32,469 nt of DNA from an uncultured Caryophanales bacterium. GTDB taxonomy: Bacteria > Bacillota_I > Bacilli_A > RFN20 > CAG-449. Below, piece by piece: positions 8,839 through 16,002 of the stretch; within the stretch, counting starts at the first letter, position 1, and every line of letters starts with the position of its first letter. The translations under genes were made by a program, and so were the position numbers. The DNA lies in NCBI GenBank assembly GCA_945873815.1, contig CAMCEE010000020.1, positions 1-32,469 of the forward strand, written 5' to 3'. Below the pieces are notes generated by a model. The model saw nothing but the letters and a program-made list of their open reading frames with translations, did not search any database and was not told the DNA's origin.

Positions 8839-9756
8839 ATGAAAAAAATTATATCATTATCATTATTATCATTAGCATTATTAGTAGGATGTGGTGGAGG
8901 AAAAGTTTCATCTACTTCTACGACTTCAACAAGTGAAACAACATCTAAAGCAACAACTTCTGTAACTACTTCAAGTGCAAAACCTTCTTCATCTTCTTCA
9001 AGCACAAAGACAAGTTCTTCATCATCCTCAAGTGCTACGCCTAGTTCTTCACCAACATCATCAAATGAAGTATCATCAGTTACATCAAATGAATCTACTT
9101 CTAGTGAAGATAATTCTTCTATTGTTACTTCATCCAATGTAGATATTACTTCAAGTGTAGAAACTTCTAATGAAGTATCAAGTGTTGTCTCTTCAGATGA
9201 AGTTACTTCTAGTGAAGATAACTCTTCTATTGCTTCTTCATCAAATGTTGTAATTACTTCAAGCGAAGCAACTTCTAATGAAGTATCAAGTGTTGTCTCT
9301 TCAATTGAAGTTACTTCTAGTGAAATCAGTTCAAATGATACAGTTTCTTCTTCAAGTGAAGAAAACTCATGCTTTGATCAAATCGGTACAACAATTTATT
9401 TTATCGATAGTAGTTGGTGGAACACTGCAGCTGCATCAACGTATATCTACGTATGGAATTCAAGAGAAGGAATAGACAGTTATAAAGTTGCTTATCCAGG
9501 TGAAAAGATGACGCATTTAAAATGGGACGAAGAAACAAAAACCAACACCTGGTCATATGTCATTGATTTAGATACCTATGATTATTGCGTTCTTTCTAGA
9601 AGAAGTGGAGATGGAAAAAATGATTGGGGTGCAAAAACGATTGACATTCATCTAACAGATGAATTCAATAAAATCATATTATCAGATGAAGCAAAATGGT
9701 TCGGTGACGGAAATAAAGCAACTGTATCCTTTGATACATTAGTCGTCAACCTATAA
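8839..9756 (+). CDS. Serine-rich lipoprotein with C-terminal CBM26 module
   Basis: A surface starch-binding lipoprotein. Lipobox LLVGC (Cys18) is followed by about 155 residues of Ser/Thr-rich low complexity. The repeated phrases are TSSEDNSSI, TSNEVSSVVSS and EVTSSE, which look like a flexible or glycosylated stalk. The C-terminal CBM26-like module starts near residue 185: TIYFIDSSWWN, YIYVWNS, YPGEKMT, DWGAKTIDI. There is no catalytic domain. AGGAG lies 6 nt before the ATG and the gene follows the previous stop by 15 bp, so it is the last member of the first amylolytic run. A strong terminator follows. Holding starch near the two GH13 lipoproteins is the obvious role (inference). Confidence 0.8.
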   Translation: MKKIISLSLLSLALLVGCGGGKVSSTSTTSTSETTSKATTSVTTSSAKPSSSSSSTKTSSSSSSSATPSSSPTSSNEVSSVTSNESTSSEDNSSIVTSSNVDITSSVETSNEVSSVVSSDEVTSSEDNSSIASSSNVVITSSEATSNEVSSVVSSIEVTSSEISSNDTVSSSSEENSCFDQIGTTIYFIDSSWWNTAAASTYIYVWNSREGIDSYKVAYPGEKMTHLKWDEETKTNTWSYVIDLDTYDYCVLSRRSGDGKNDWGAKTIDIHLTDEFNKIILSDEAKWFGDGNKATVSFDTLVVNL

Positions 9757-9792
9757 AAATAATTTTCTTATTTATTTAAAATCAGAGATTAT

Positions 9793-9818
9793 AGCACCAG
9801 TATTCCTGGTGCTTTTTT
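9793..9818 (+). terminator. Rho-independent terminator of the first starch operon
   Basis: AGCACCAG (9793-9800), loop TATTC and CTGGTGCT (9806-9813), followed by a T-run. The 8-bp stem is perfect. Confidence 0.9.
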
Positions 9819-9910
9819 ATATTTCCTAATTATATTATTCAATAAATATACCATATATGTAAAAAACTTCGATTTTTCTATTTTTTTGTGTTTTTTTTCG
9901 TCTATCTTTA

Positions 9911-9940
9911 TTGTAATGAAAGCGCTTTTATGTAATAATA
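9911..9940 (+). promoter_or_regulatory. Promoter with embedded CcpA cre-like operator
   Basis: A -35-like TTGTAA (9911-9916) and a -10-like TAATAA (9933-9938) flank TGAAAGCGCTTTTA at 9917-9930. The latter matches the cre consensus TGWAARCGYTWNCW at 13 of 14 positions. A cre filling the spacer would block RNA polymerase, which points to glucose repression of the 9982-12218 unit by CcpA. CcpA itself is not in the window. Confidence 0.7.
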
Positions 9941-9981
9941 CATTAAAGGAAAAATAACATTTTCAGTGGAAGGAGAACACT

Positions 9982-10119
9982 ATGAAAAACAAAGAAAAAT
10001 ATGAAAAACCTACTATTTTAATTGTCCCCCTCGAAGAAGAAGATATCATTACTTGTTCTGGTGGAGACACAAACATCTTTAACGATAACGGAAGCATTAA
10101 AGATATTTGGCATTTCTAA
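9982..10119 (+). CDS. 45-aa peptide of unknown function, first gene of the cre-controlled unit
   Basis: The peptide starts MKNKEKYEKPTILIVPLEEE, continues through DIITCSGG, and ends in SIKDIWHF. It has no signal peptide or membrane segment. AAGGAG lies 6 nt before the ATG, so translation is well supported. The layout (basic start, Y-x-KP, beta-like ILIVPL, acidic EEEDIIT, then CSGG) resembles short proteins I recall from low-GC Firmicutes, often annotated only as hypothetical. Its stop overlaps the start of the next gene (TAATG), and that gene has no Shine-Dalgarno site of its own. Translation of this peptide may therefore drive translation of the serine-rich lipoprotein. A leader-peptide or small-effector role is possible; no function is assigned. 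Confidence 0.7.
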   Translation: MKNKEKYEKPTILIVPLEEEDIITCSGGDTNIFNDNGSIKDIWHF

Positions 10120-10877
10120 TGAAAAAGGCATTATTTGTTCTTTCCCTCCTTGCAATTGCATTAACTGTTGCAGGATGTGGTAAAAAGACTAGTTCAAGTG
10201 AAAACGTATCTAGTCCTTCCGTATCATCAGTAACTACATCAATGAAGCCTTCAACAAGTTCAAGTAGTTCGAATCAAACTTCAAAAAATGAAAATAGTAG
10301 TTCAAACTCATCGAATATTGATATAACCACTTTAAGTGAAGAGTCAATCTCTCCTAGTAGTGATTCAAGTTCAAGTGAAGTAAGTGTATCTAGTAATACA
10401 AGCTTAGAAAGCATATCAAGTAGCGAAAGTTCATCAAATGAACAATCAGTAAGTTCAATTACAAGCATAGAATCTAGTAGTTCATTGTCTATTCAATCTT
10501 CTATTAGTTCTGATTCAAGTAGCGTAACTTCAAGTGAAGATATTTCTTCTACTTCAAGTATCAACACTTCAAGTGAAATATCAAGTGAGGTATCTAGTAT
10601 TACTTCTAGTGAAGTTTCTAGTGTAGTATCTAGCGTTACATCTAGTGAAGTATCAACAAATACCTCTATCGAAGTTTCCAGTGAAGTTTCAAGTGAAATA
10701 TCTAGCGAATCCTCTAGTAGCGAAGTTATTTCAAGCGAATCATCTAGTTCATCCCTCTCTTCTAGTAGTGAGGTTTCTAGCGAAGCAACAAGTAGTGAAG
10801 AAGAATCAAGCGAAAATTCTTCATCGAGCGAGCCAGATATAAAAGAAGATTCTGAAGGTTATGGAGATTTTTATTAA
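10119..10877 (+). CDS. Serine-repeat lipoprotein without a folded domain
   Basis: A 252-aa lipoprotein: signal MKKALFVLSLLAIALTVAGC with lipobox Cys20, then some 210 residues made almost only of Ser, Thr, Glu, Val, Asn and Ile. Phrases such as SSEVSS, SSESSSSE and SVTSSEVS are repeated, and it ends in EPDIKEDSEGYGDFY. No catalytic or binding module is visible, although the stalk resembles that of the CBM26 lipoprotein at 8839. I place the start at 10119, overlapping the previous stop, because the signal peptide then starts normally and an upstream in-frame ATG at 10107 adds only MAFL. It may be a cell-surface spacer, a glycosylation target, or a stalk that has lost its CBM. Confidence 0.75.
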   Translation: MKKALFVLSLLAIALTVAGCGKKTSSSENVSSPSVSSVTTSMKPSTSSSSSNQTSKNENSSSNSSNIDITTLSEESISPSSDSSSSEVSVSSNTSLESISSSESSSNEQSVSSITSIESSSSLSIQSSISSDSSSVTSSEDISSTSSINTSSEISSEVSSITSSEVSSVVSSVTSSEVSTNTSIEVSSEVSSEISSESSSSEVISSESSSSSLSSSSEVSSEATSSEEESSENSSSSEPDIKEDSEGYGDFY

Positions 10878-10895
10878 TAAAGGAGAAAAATGAAT

Positions 10896-12218
10896 ATGAA
10901 AAAATTAGGAAAAATATTATTAGTCGCATCTTCTGTATTATCTGTAGGTGCACTAGCATTATCAATAGATGCAGTTAGCAAGAATAAAGAATTTGCATAT
11001 TCCGTCGGTGAAACAAATAACGATGGATTTGGAATTAAAAGAGTAGTTCAAGGAGAAACAGTAGAAACTCCAGAATTTACAACAGGTGGAGATTCAACTA
11101 TTATTAGCCCTGCAGTTGCACAAGCAAAAACTAATGAGAATAATACAAAATCTCTACGCTTTGTCGCAGCAGTTTCAATGGAAAATGATGCAGCACTAAA
11201 CGAATATCTTACTGGTTTAAATGGTAAAGAGATTGGTTTCCACGTCGCATATGATAAAGACGCTAGTAAAGTTGATTTACACTTAAGAATTGAATATGCA
11301 TACCGTAGCATCTCTGCTGGAGAAAATACATATAGAGCAAACGGCGAGCTTCAAGAAGGAGAAAAAGGAATTACAGATTGGATTAATGCATGTGGTTCCA
11401 CATACGCTTCTCCAGATGGAGTTACATATAATTACTTCTTAGTTTTAGAGATTGATGAAATTGCAGAAAAATATTTAGCAAATATCGTAACTGTACAACC
11501 ATATATCAAAAATGGAACAGAATATACATATGCATCACACTATAAGAAAGCAAATGCAAATGAAAGATCATTATTCTTCCTCGATGTAAATGGTACCCAA
11601 ACATTAATGAAAGATAATCCAGCAAATGGTACTGATTCTTCTTCTGGTGAAATAAAAGATGAATATATGTTGACAAACGTCGAATTGAATAAGGGTGATG
11701 CTGTAACTATCCGTGATTCGCTCGGAATAGCTCATAAAACATTTGATCATTGTCTATATGGTATAACAGAAGAAGGTTTTACTGCAGAAAAAACATGTAA
11801 GTATGATTTCTACTATAAATCCAAATTAAATACTAATGGAAATGACAACACATATGTATCTCAACATGTTATTACATATTATTTTGTTGATAGAAGTTGG
11901 TGGAATAAAGATGGTGCTATTTCAACAATATATTTGTGGAATTCGAATGATGAATCAAGCTATAATAAAGCTTTTCCAGGAGAGAAAATGACTTATGTTG
12001 GAACATATAAAAATGATGATACTAGAAAAGTTTGGTCATATGAGATTGATCTAGATGCTGGATATGACAGCGTTTTGTTTGCAAGAACAAGTCCAGATGG
12101 TGTTACTCATTGGAATGCACAATCTATAGACTTAACTTTAACGAATAAATTCAACCAATTTAGTCTATGTTCAGAAAATTGGATTAATGTCGCAGAGGTA
12201 GAACGTAATAAACAATAA
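10896..12218 (+). CDS. Exported multi-domain protein with C-terminal CBM26 starch-binding module
   Basis: A signal-peptide-like N-terminus (MKKLGKILLVASSVLSVGALALSI) lacks a lipobox Cys, so the protein is secreted or membrane-anchored. A domain of unknown family (about 60-240: KSLRFVAAVS, EIGFHVAYD, YNYFLVLEID, TVQPYIKNGTEYTYA) is followed by a small beta domain (MLTNVELNKGDAVTIRDS). A CBM26-like module starts near residue 326 (TYYFVDRSWWN, IYLWNS, FPGEKMT), with W-x-AQSIDLTL in the place of DWGAKT. AGGAG at 10881-10885 is 10 nt from this ATG and only 4 nt from an alternative ATG at 10890; both give the same protein apart from two residues. It is the last gene of the cre-controlled unit. I infer starch binding at the cell surface. 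Confidence 0.78.
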   Translation: MKKLGKILLVASSVLSVGALALSIDAVSKNKEFAYSVGETNNDGFGIKRVVQGETVETPEFTTGGDSTIISPAVAQAKTNENNTKSLRFVAAVSMENDAALNEYLTGLNGKEIGFHVAYDKDASKVDLHLRIEYAYRSISAGENTYRANGELQEGEKGITDWINACGSTYASPDGVTYNYFLVLEIDEIAEKYLANIVTVQPYIKNGTEYTYASHYKKANANERSLFFLDVNGTQTLMKDNPANGTDSSSGEIKDEYMLTNVELNKGDAVTIRDSLGIAHKTFDHCLYGITEEGFTAEKTCKYDFYYKSKLNTNGNDNTYVSQHVITYYFVDRSWWNKDGAISTIYLWNSNDESSYNKAFPGEKMTYVGTYKNDDTRKVWSYEIDLDAGYDSVLFARTSPDGVTHWNAQSIDLTLTNKFNQFSLCSENWINVAEVERNKQ

Positions 12219-12241
12219 AAAAAGGTTATGTAAAATCTAAT

Positions 12242-12279
12242 GGGGTGAATAGAGTCTAATCTAGTCGCCCTTTTCTATT
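12242..12279 (+). terminator. Rho-independent terminator after the third CBM26 gene
   Basis: GGGTGA and TAGA pair with TCTA and TCGCCC across a short internal mismatch, followed by TTTTCT. The stem includes one G-T wobble. Confidence 0.7.
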
Positions 12280-12513
12280 GAAAGACATATATAAAATACG
12301 CTTTCTAAGCCTATTAAAATTAGTATAAACATATACAATATTAATTAATTTTTGTATGTAGTTATTATTAATTTTTGCAATTGCATTTGTAAGAAAAACA
12401 CCAAAAGAATTATTGGAATATGCATTAATTATTTCGGTATACCAGTTAGTAAAAGTTTTGGCATTTTTTTATATCATTTTAATGATAACTTTTAATTTTG
12501 GGGGCATAATGCA
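12280..12513. other. AT-rich gap with a decayed, membrane-protein-like reading frame
   Basis: There is no intact gene. Frame 12361-12514 on the plus strand is open for about 50 codons between TAG and TGA and reads as hydrophobic protein-like sequence (FVRKTPKELLEYALIISVYQ, then VLAFFYIILMITFNFGG). It has no usable start codon. It may be the tail of a lost membrane protein, or chance. Confidence 0.25.
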
Positions 12514-12538
12514 TTGAGAAGATGACATTTTAATGATA
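12475..12538. repeat. Direct repeat of a palindrome at the toxin-antitoxin-like promoter
   Basis: CATTTTAATGATA occurs at 12475-12487 and again at 12526-12538, 51 bp apart. The first copy extends to a perfect palindrome, ATCATT-TT-AATGAT. The second overlaps the spacer and -10 of the promoter at 12514-12542. This is the expected layout for an autoregulatory operator bound by the XRE-domain protein encoded downstream. Confidence 0.55.
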
Positions 12539-12542
12539 CAAT
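12514..12542 (+). promoter_or_regulatory. Sigma-A-type promoter of the DUF3990/XRE pair
   Basis: TTGAGA (12514-12519), a 17-bp spacer and TACAAT (12537-12542) lie 23 bp before the ATG. It is close to consensus in both boxes. Confidence 0.7.
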
Positions 12543-12565
12543 ATTGGCAAGGATGGTGAATTATT

Positions 12566-13237
12566 ATGATTATTTATCATGGTTCAAAGGATATTATTGA
12601 AAAACCAGAATTCGGTAAAGGCAATAAGAAGAATGATTACGGATTAGGTTTTTACTGTACTGAAAATGTGGAACTTGCAAAAGAATGGGCTTGTTCTAAC
12701 AACGAAACAAACGGATATGCTAATCAATATGAAATTGATTTAAGTGATTACAAAATTTTAGATTTAAGAGATGAAAAATATTCTATTCTTAATTGGATGG
12801 CACTTTTATTGAAGTTTAGAACGTTTGACGTTAATACCCCTATTTCATCACAAGCAAAAGAATATATATTAGAAAATTTTTACGTTGACGCGGAAGAGTA
12901 TGACGTAATTATAGGCTATCGTGCAGATGATTCTTATTTTAGCTTTGCTAGGGATTTTATTAACAACACTATTTCCGTTGAACAACTTGCTGAAGCTATG
13001 CGTCTTGGTGAATTGGGTATTCAAATTGTATTAAAGTCTAAAAAAGCGTTTAATGCGGTGAAATATATAAGTTACGAATTAGCCGAATGTAAGGAATATT
13101 ACGTAAAACGAGTTAGCCGTGATAAGAAAGCAAGAGAAGCTTATTTAAGCGGTCATAGACAAAAATTGGTGTCGGACGGCTTATTTGTAATGGATATTAT
13201 TAGAAAGGGACTCAAAAATGGCGATAAAATCTTATGA
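12566..13237 (+). CDS. DUF3990 protein, ADP-ribosyltransferase-like (putative toxin)
   Basis: A 223-aa protein opening MIIYHGSKDII, with NDYGLGFYCTENVELAKEWA at about residues 23-42. This is the DUF3990 signature, which as I recall is placed in the ADP-ribosyltransferase superfamily. His5 and the tyrosines in YGLGFY are candidates for the NAD-binding H and Y positions of an H-Y-E-type site. The stop overlaps the next gene by 20 bp, typical of a co-translated pair. The preceding promoter is strong and carries a repeated palindrome. The pairing with a C-terminally XRE-bearing protein suggests a toxin with a DNA-binding antitoxin. The target is unknown and toxicity is not shown by sequence. It is the only gene here whose stop codon is TGA. 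Confidence 0.72.
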   Translation: MIIYHGSKDIIEKPEFGKGNKKNDYGLGFYCTENVELAKEWACSNNETNGYANQYEIDLSDYKILDLRDEKYSILNWMALLLKFRTFDVNTPISSQAKEYILENFYVDAEEYDVIIGYRADDSYFSFARDFINNTISVEQLAEAMRLGELGIQIVLKSKKAFNAVKYISYELAECKEYYVKRVSRDKKAREAYLSGHRQKLVSDGLFVMDIIRKGLKNGDKIL

Positions 13238-13856
13238 CGTTAGATATTTAGATAGCGTTGCTACGAATATCGGTACAATGTTTGAATACGCAGTTGCTTG
13301 TGGCTACGAACCAAAAGTATATTGGAATATGTTTGCCTCTTCCGAAGTGGCGAAACAAATAGAAAAAGGAAATCCAAGATTTTTAGTTGGATATTCTGCA
13401 ATAGATTTGTTAGATCATGTTGTAAATACTACTGCATCAAATGGTAGATTGCTTGCACCAAAACCATTTTTTAGCCGTTCTAGATTTTATTGGGCAGGTT
13501 GGGCGTTAGCACAATATCAAAACTATAAAGCAATATCTTTCTTTAATATAAGCAAAGCATTCCCTATTGAAAAGGTTTTAGCGTTATACGACACTCTTCA
13601 CGAAGCTGATATAACAAAGTTCTTTTCTGTTGCAGACGAATATATTGATGCTCACAAAAAAGAAACAAATCTTAAAAGAATCCGCACCGCGGCAGGATTA
13701 TCCCAAAAACAACTTGCTGAAAAGGCAGAAGTATCAATTCGTAATATACAAATGTACGAACAACGCCATAACGATATAAACAAAGCACAAGCAGATATAC
13801 TATTTAGATTGTCTAAAATACTCGGTTGTAAAATAGAAGATTTATTTGAAGAATAA
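13218..13856 (+). CDS. XRE-family protein with N-terminal partner domain (putative antitoxin)
   Basis: A 212-aa protein. Residues 1-145 form a domain I do not recognise firmly (FEYAVACGYEPKVYWNMF, FFSRSRFYWAGWALAQYQNY). Residues about 153-209 form a Cro/C1-type helix-turn-helix: RIRTAAGLSQKQLAEKAEVS with the recognition-helix region IRNIQMYEQ. An RBS-like AAAGGGA lies inside the end of the DUF3990 gene, and the start is 20 bp before that gene's stop. Antitoxins of this layout bind the toxin with one domain and their own promoter with the other. The palindromic repeat at 12475-12538 is the likely site. The roles are inferred from arrangement. Confidence 0.7.
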   Translation: MAIKSYDVRYLDSVATNIGTMFEYAVACGYEPKVYWNMFASSEVAKQIEKGNPRFLVGYSAIDLLDHVVNTTASNGRLLAPKPFFSRSRFYWAGWALAQYQNYKAISFFNISKAFPIEKVLALYDTLHEADITKFFSVADEYIDAHKKETNLKRIRTAAGLSQKQLAEKAEVSIRNIQMYEQRHNDINKAQADILFRLSKILGCKIEDLFEE

Positions 13857-14125
13857 AAGTTTTTAGCATATTTGATGTCAAAACACGCCTCCATCACCAA
13901 TATGATGCCGTTATTTTTATCACACTCAAGCTAAGAACAGTTAATCAAAATATGACGAGTTAACTAAACAGTTGGCGTCACTTGGAAAACTAAAAGCTTT
14001 TATGATTATGCGTATGAAAAAGAAAAGACGTGGTATTATGCTAGCCTGACTCTAAAAAAGGAAGCCTCTCCAAAAAAATACCTTATAGGTACTTGGTAAT
14101 CCATCTTTTTATTTTGTTCTAAAAC
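13857..14125. other. Gap with decayed coding-like sequence
   Basis: There is no intact gene. Plus-strand frame 13968-14099 reads as 43 open codons that look coding (FYDYAYEKEKTWYYASLTLK, then KKYLIGTW, then TAA). A stop directly precedes it, and an overlapping frame also reads plausibly (YDELTKQLASLGKLKAF). This fits a frameshifted remnant; the family is not recognised. Confidence 0.3.
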
Positions 14126-14155
14126 TTGCTAATAACATTATTCATAGATTATAAT
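14126..14155 (+). promoter_or_regulatory. Promoter of the thioesterase-like gene and tRNA-Arg
   Basis: TTGCTA (14126-14131), an 18-bp spacer and TATAAT (14150-14155). It lies 23 bp upstream of the ATG and may also serve the tRNA 10 bp after the gene. Confidence 0.6.
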
Positions 14156-14178
14156 TGTTTTGTTACTTAAGGAGAGTC

Positions 14179-15111
14179 ATGAAAAAGATTACTTTGAATT
14201 CACATAAAAATTCATTTAATGGAGAATACTATATCGCTAATAAGAATAGTAAGTATGCTTTTATTGTTATCTTAGGGCATCATAAAGAATTCATTAATTC
14301 TGCTGCAAAATTACTCCAAAAATACAATATCAATACTTTAGGAATATATCCTTATGATAAAGAGAAAAGTAACGTTAAGTTTTCATTATTCCCATTAGAA
14401 AGAATTGAAAATGCTATTTCATTTCTAAAAGAAAAAGGAATCAAAAAGATTGGAATAGTAGGTGGTTCTACTTGGAGTACCATTTCACTAGTCTCATCTT
14501 CTCTTTTTTCAGACATTTCATTAAGTATAAATATTTCTCCATGCGATTATGTTCTAGAAGGATTATATCAAGGAAAAAAGGAAAAAATGGAAGAATGGCC
14601 TAGCGGTGTTTCATCGTTAACTTATAAAAATGAAGAAATCCCATTTCATCCATTTCCAAATGAAAAAGAATACTGGAATTTAACAGATATTGAATATTCT
14701 GTAAATAAAGAGCCTCATTCAATTAATTTCTTTAATGAAAACGAAAAAAAGATTAATAAAGATGCATTTATAAAAATAGAAGATGGGAAATGCAAATATG
14801 TTTTTATCGCTTCTAAGGACGATACGATGTGGGATAGCGTTAATCATGTGGCAAGAATGGAAAAGCGTCTTAAAAAGGCTAAATATGCTTATTCCAGCGA
14901 GTTTATAGATTATGAATATGGTTCTCACTTTCTCTTTCCTCAATATATGTTAAATCACCTTAAATCATTAGGTGGAGAACTAATATTAAAATGTTTTAAA
15001 TCTTTTAAACAAAATAAACAAGAATGCAGAAATACATATCTTGACATCGATAAGAAAATTGATTTAATATTATCTTCATGGACTAGTGAAGAAGAAAAAG
15101 AAGAAGAATAA
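14179..15111 (+). CDS. Alpha/beta hydrolase, acyl-CoA thioesterase/BAAT C-terminal-like
   Basis: A 310-aa cytoplasmic protein with an alpha/beta-hydrolase pattern. A beta strand and elbow, KIGIVGGSTWS (Ser97 as candidate nucleophile), are followed by IASKDDTMWD (candidate acid) and YGSHFLFP (candidate His). The order and spacing resemble the BAAT C-terminal domain of acyl-CoA thioesterases. However, the elbow is G-G-S-T-W-S rather than the usual G-x-S-x-G, so activity is uncertain. AAGGAG precedes the ATG at 14179, which I prefer over an in-frame ATG at 14155. The C-terminus is acidic (EEEKEEE). The substrate is unknown. Confidence 0.6.
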   Translation: MKKITLNSHKNSFNGEYYIANKNSKYAFIVILGHHKEFINSAAKLLQKYNINTLGIYPYDKEKSNVKFSLFPLERIENAISFLKEKGIKKIGIVGGSTWSTISLVSSSLFSDISLSINISPCDYVLEGLYQGKKEKMEEWPSGVSSLTYKNEEIPFHPFPNEKEYWNLTDIEYSVNKEPHSINFFNENEKKINKDAFIKIEDGKCKYVFIASKDDTMWDSVNHVARMEKRLKKAKYAYSSEFIDYEYGSHFLFPQYMLNHLKSLGGELILKCFKSFKQNKQECRNTYLDIDKKIDLILSSWTSEEEKEEE

Positions 15112-15121
15112 CTTCTTTTAT

Positions 15122-15198
15122 GTTCCCATAGCTCAGCTGGATAGAGCGTGCGCCTCCTAAGCGTAAGGTCGGGTGTTCGAATCACCTTGGGAACGCCA
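15122..15198 (+). tRNA. tRNA-Arg (anticodon CCT), integration site of the downstream island
   Basis: GTTCCCA pairs with TGGGAAC, and CCA is encoded at 15196-15198. The D arm (TAGCTCAGCTGGATAGAGCG), an anticodon loop CTCCTAA with anticodon CCT, and the T-loop segment GTTCGAATC are all canonical. It starts 10 bp after the hydrolase stop. Its 3' 45 bp recur at 24847, so the gene was preserved when the island integrated. Confidence 0.95.
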
Positions 15199-15199
15199 T
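15154..15199 (+). repeat. attL-like direct repeat (3' part of tRNA-Arg)
   Basis: This 46-bp stretch, from the anticodon loop through CCA and one extra T, is repeated at 24847-24892. The only difference is T15169 against G24862. It marks the left boundary of the island. Confidence 0.85.
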
Positions 15200-15208
15200 A
15201 AAGATATT

Positions 15209-15248
15209 AAAACAGCTCCAGGATTAATAGTTATGAAGCTGTTTTTTT
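15209..15248 (+). terminator. Terminator after tRNA-Arg
   Basis: AACAGCT (15211-15217) pairs with AGCTGTT (15237-15243), followed by a T-run. It lies just inside the island, so it was brought in with it. The original tRNA terminator is probably the one at 24905. Confidence 0.8.
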
Positions 15249-15249
15249 G

Positions 15250-15590
15250 TTATTTCTTTATAAATAATTTTTCTCCATATTCATCTAATCCATTTTCAAC
15301 AAATCCTAATGATTTCCAAAAACGAATAGAATCTTCTTTTTTAGAATTAATTTCATAATATGTTAGACCATCTTGCTTTGTAACTTCTTCAAGTTTTTCA
15401 AAGCATAAATGTCATAGATTGTTATTCCTGATTTCTTCAAAAATCCAATAATCCGATATAAAACATTTACCAGCTTCTATTTTATATATTCAATATGATG
15501 CAGCACCTATTTTTTTTCATCTTTCGTAAAATAAATTAAATGATGTTTATCTTTATTCTCCAATAAATCGTTTTCCTTACCTTATACCAT
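15250..15590 (-). pseudogene. Decayed GNAT N-acetyltransferase
   Basis: The minus strand reads a complete small GNAT protein of about 113 codons with several lesions. The C-terminal third is clean (YYEINSKKEDSIRFWKSLGF, then DEYGEKLFIKK and TAA). Upstream, in the same frame, are GKCFISDYWIFEEIR and HLCFEKLEEV, interrupted by two TGA codons. Further upstream, a run of eight A residues shifts the frame to KENDLLENKDKHHLIYFTKD, and a TAA lies two codons after the ATG at 15588-15590. The substrate of the ancestral enzyme is unknown. It lies at the left edge of the island. Confidence 0.75.
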
Positions 15591-15593
15591 TTC

Positions 15594-15645
15594 TATTAAT
15601 TGCACGTTTTTGCAATATAAAATAGGTTATTAATTGCACGTTTTT
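15594..15645. repeat. Two 18-bp direct repeats near the left end of the island
   Basis: TATTAATTGCACGTTTTT occurs at 15594-15611 and again at 15628-15645, a 34-bp period. There are only two copies, so it is not a CRISPR. The distance from the att repeat (about 400 bp) would suit recombinase arm-type binding sites, or they may be remnants of an IS end. The rest of 15646-15893 has no gene. It contains AATGCAACAATTT near 15710, which matches the inner part of the IS30 inverted repeat and may be an older IS30 scar. Confidence 0.5.
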
Positions 15646-15974
15646 CAACTTTACAGATTAAGAAAAATTCCCAAATTACTTTTTTCAACAATAAAAATGC
15701 AACAATTTTAACTGCTTTTTGGACTATTCAACGAAAAGTAGACACAACATTTCAATTTGTCATCCCTTGTTTTTGATAATAAGCATCCTTATATTGTGTA
15801 CTGAACCAAATAAAAAAAACTATTGATTCCAATTCTGGCTATAATGCCACTCATCACATAGGTCTTATTTGATATATTTAATTTAAATGATTAATCGAAT
15901 GTAAATATCATAATGGAATTGTCGGAAATCATCGGTTGAAAATGTTGGTTTCTAACGATTCCTTTTCTTTTTGC

Positions 15975-15993
15975 TATAATCTCGTCATGGAGG
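15975..15993 (+). promoter_or_regulatory. istA -10 box and Shine-Dalgarno site
   Basis: TATAAT at 15975-15980 and GGAGG at 15989-15993 precede the ATG at 16003. They support 16003 rather than 16156 as the ancestral istA start. No convincing -35 is seen. Confidence 0.6.
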
Positions 15994-16002
15994 TAATAAC
16001 AA

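Noticed and set aside
8820-9137. Acidic minus-strand open frame opposite the serine-rich lipoprotein
   Set aside because: Low-complexity serine codons on the plus strand give Glu/Val/Asp-rich reading on the minus strand. It is a compositional artefact.
13652-13900. 82-codon minus-strand open frame opposite the XRE gene end
   Set aside because: It overlaps a convincing helix-turn-helix gene, has no RBS, and its translation looks like antisense of that domain.
15594-15645. CRISPR-like direct repeats
   Set aside because: There are only two copies with a 16-bp gap, no cas genes and no further units, so it is not a CRISPR array.
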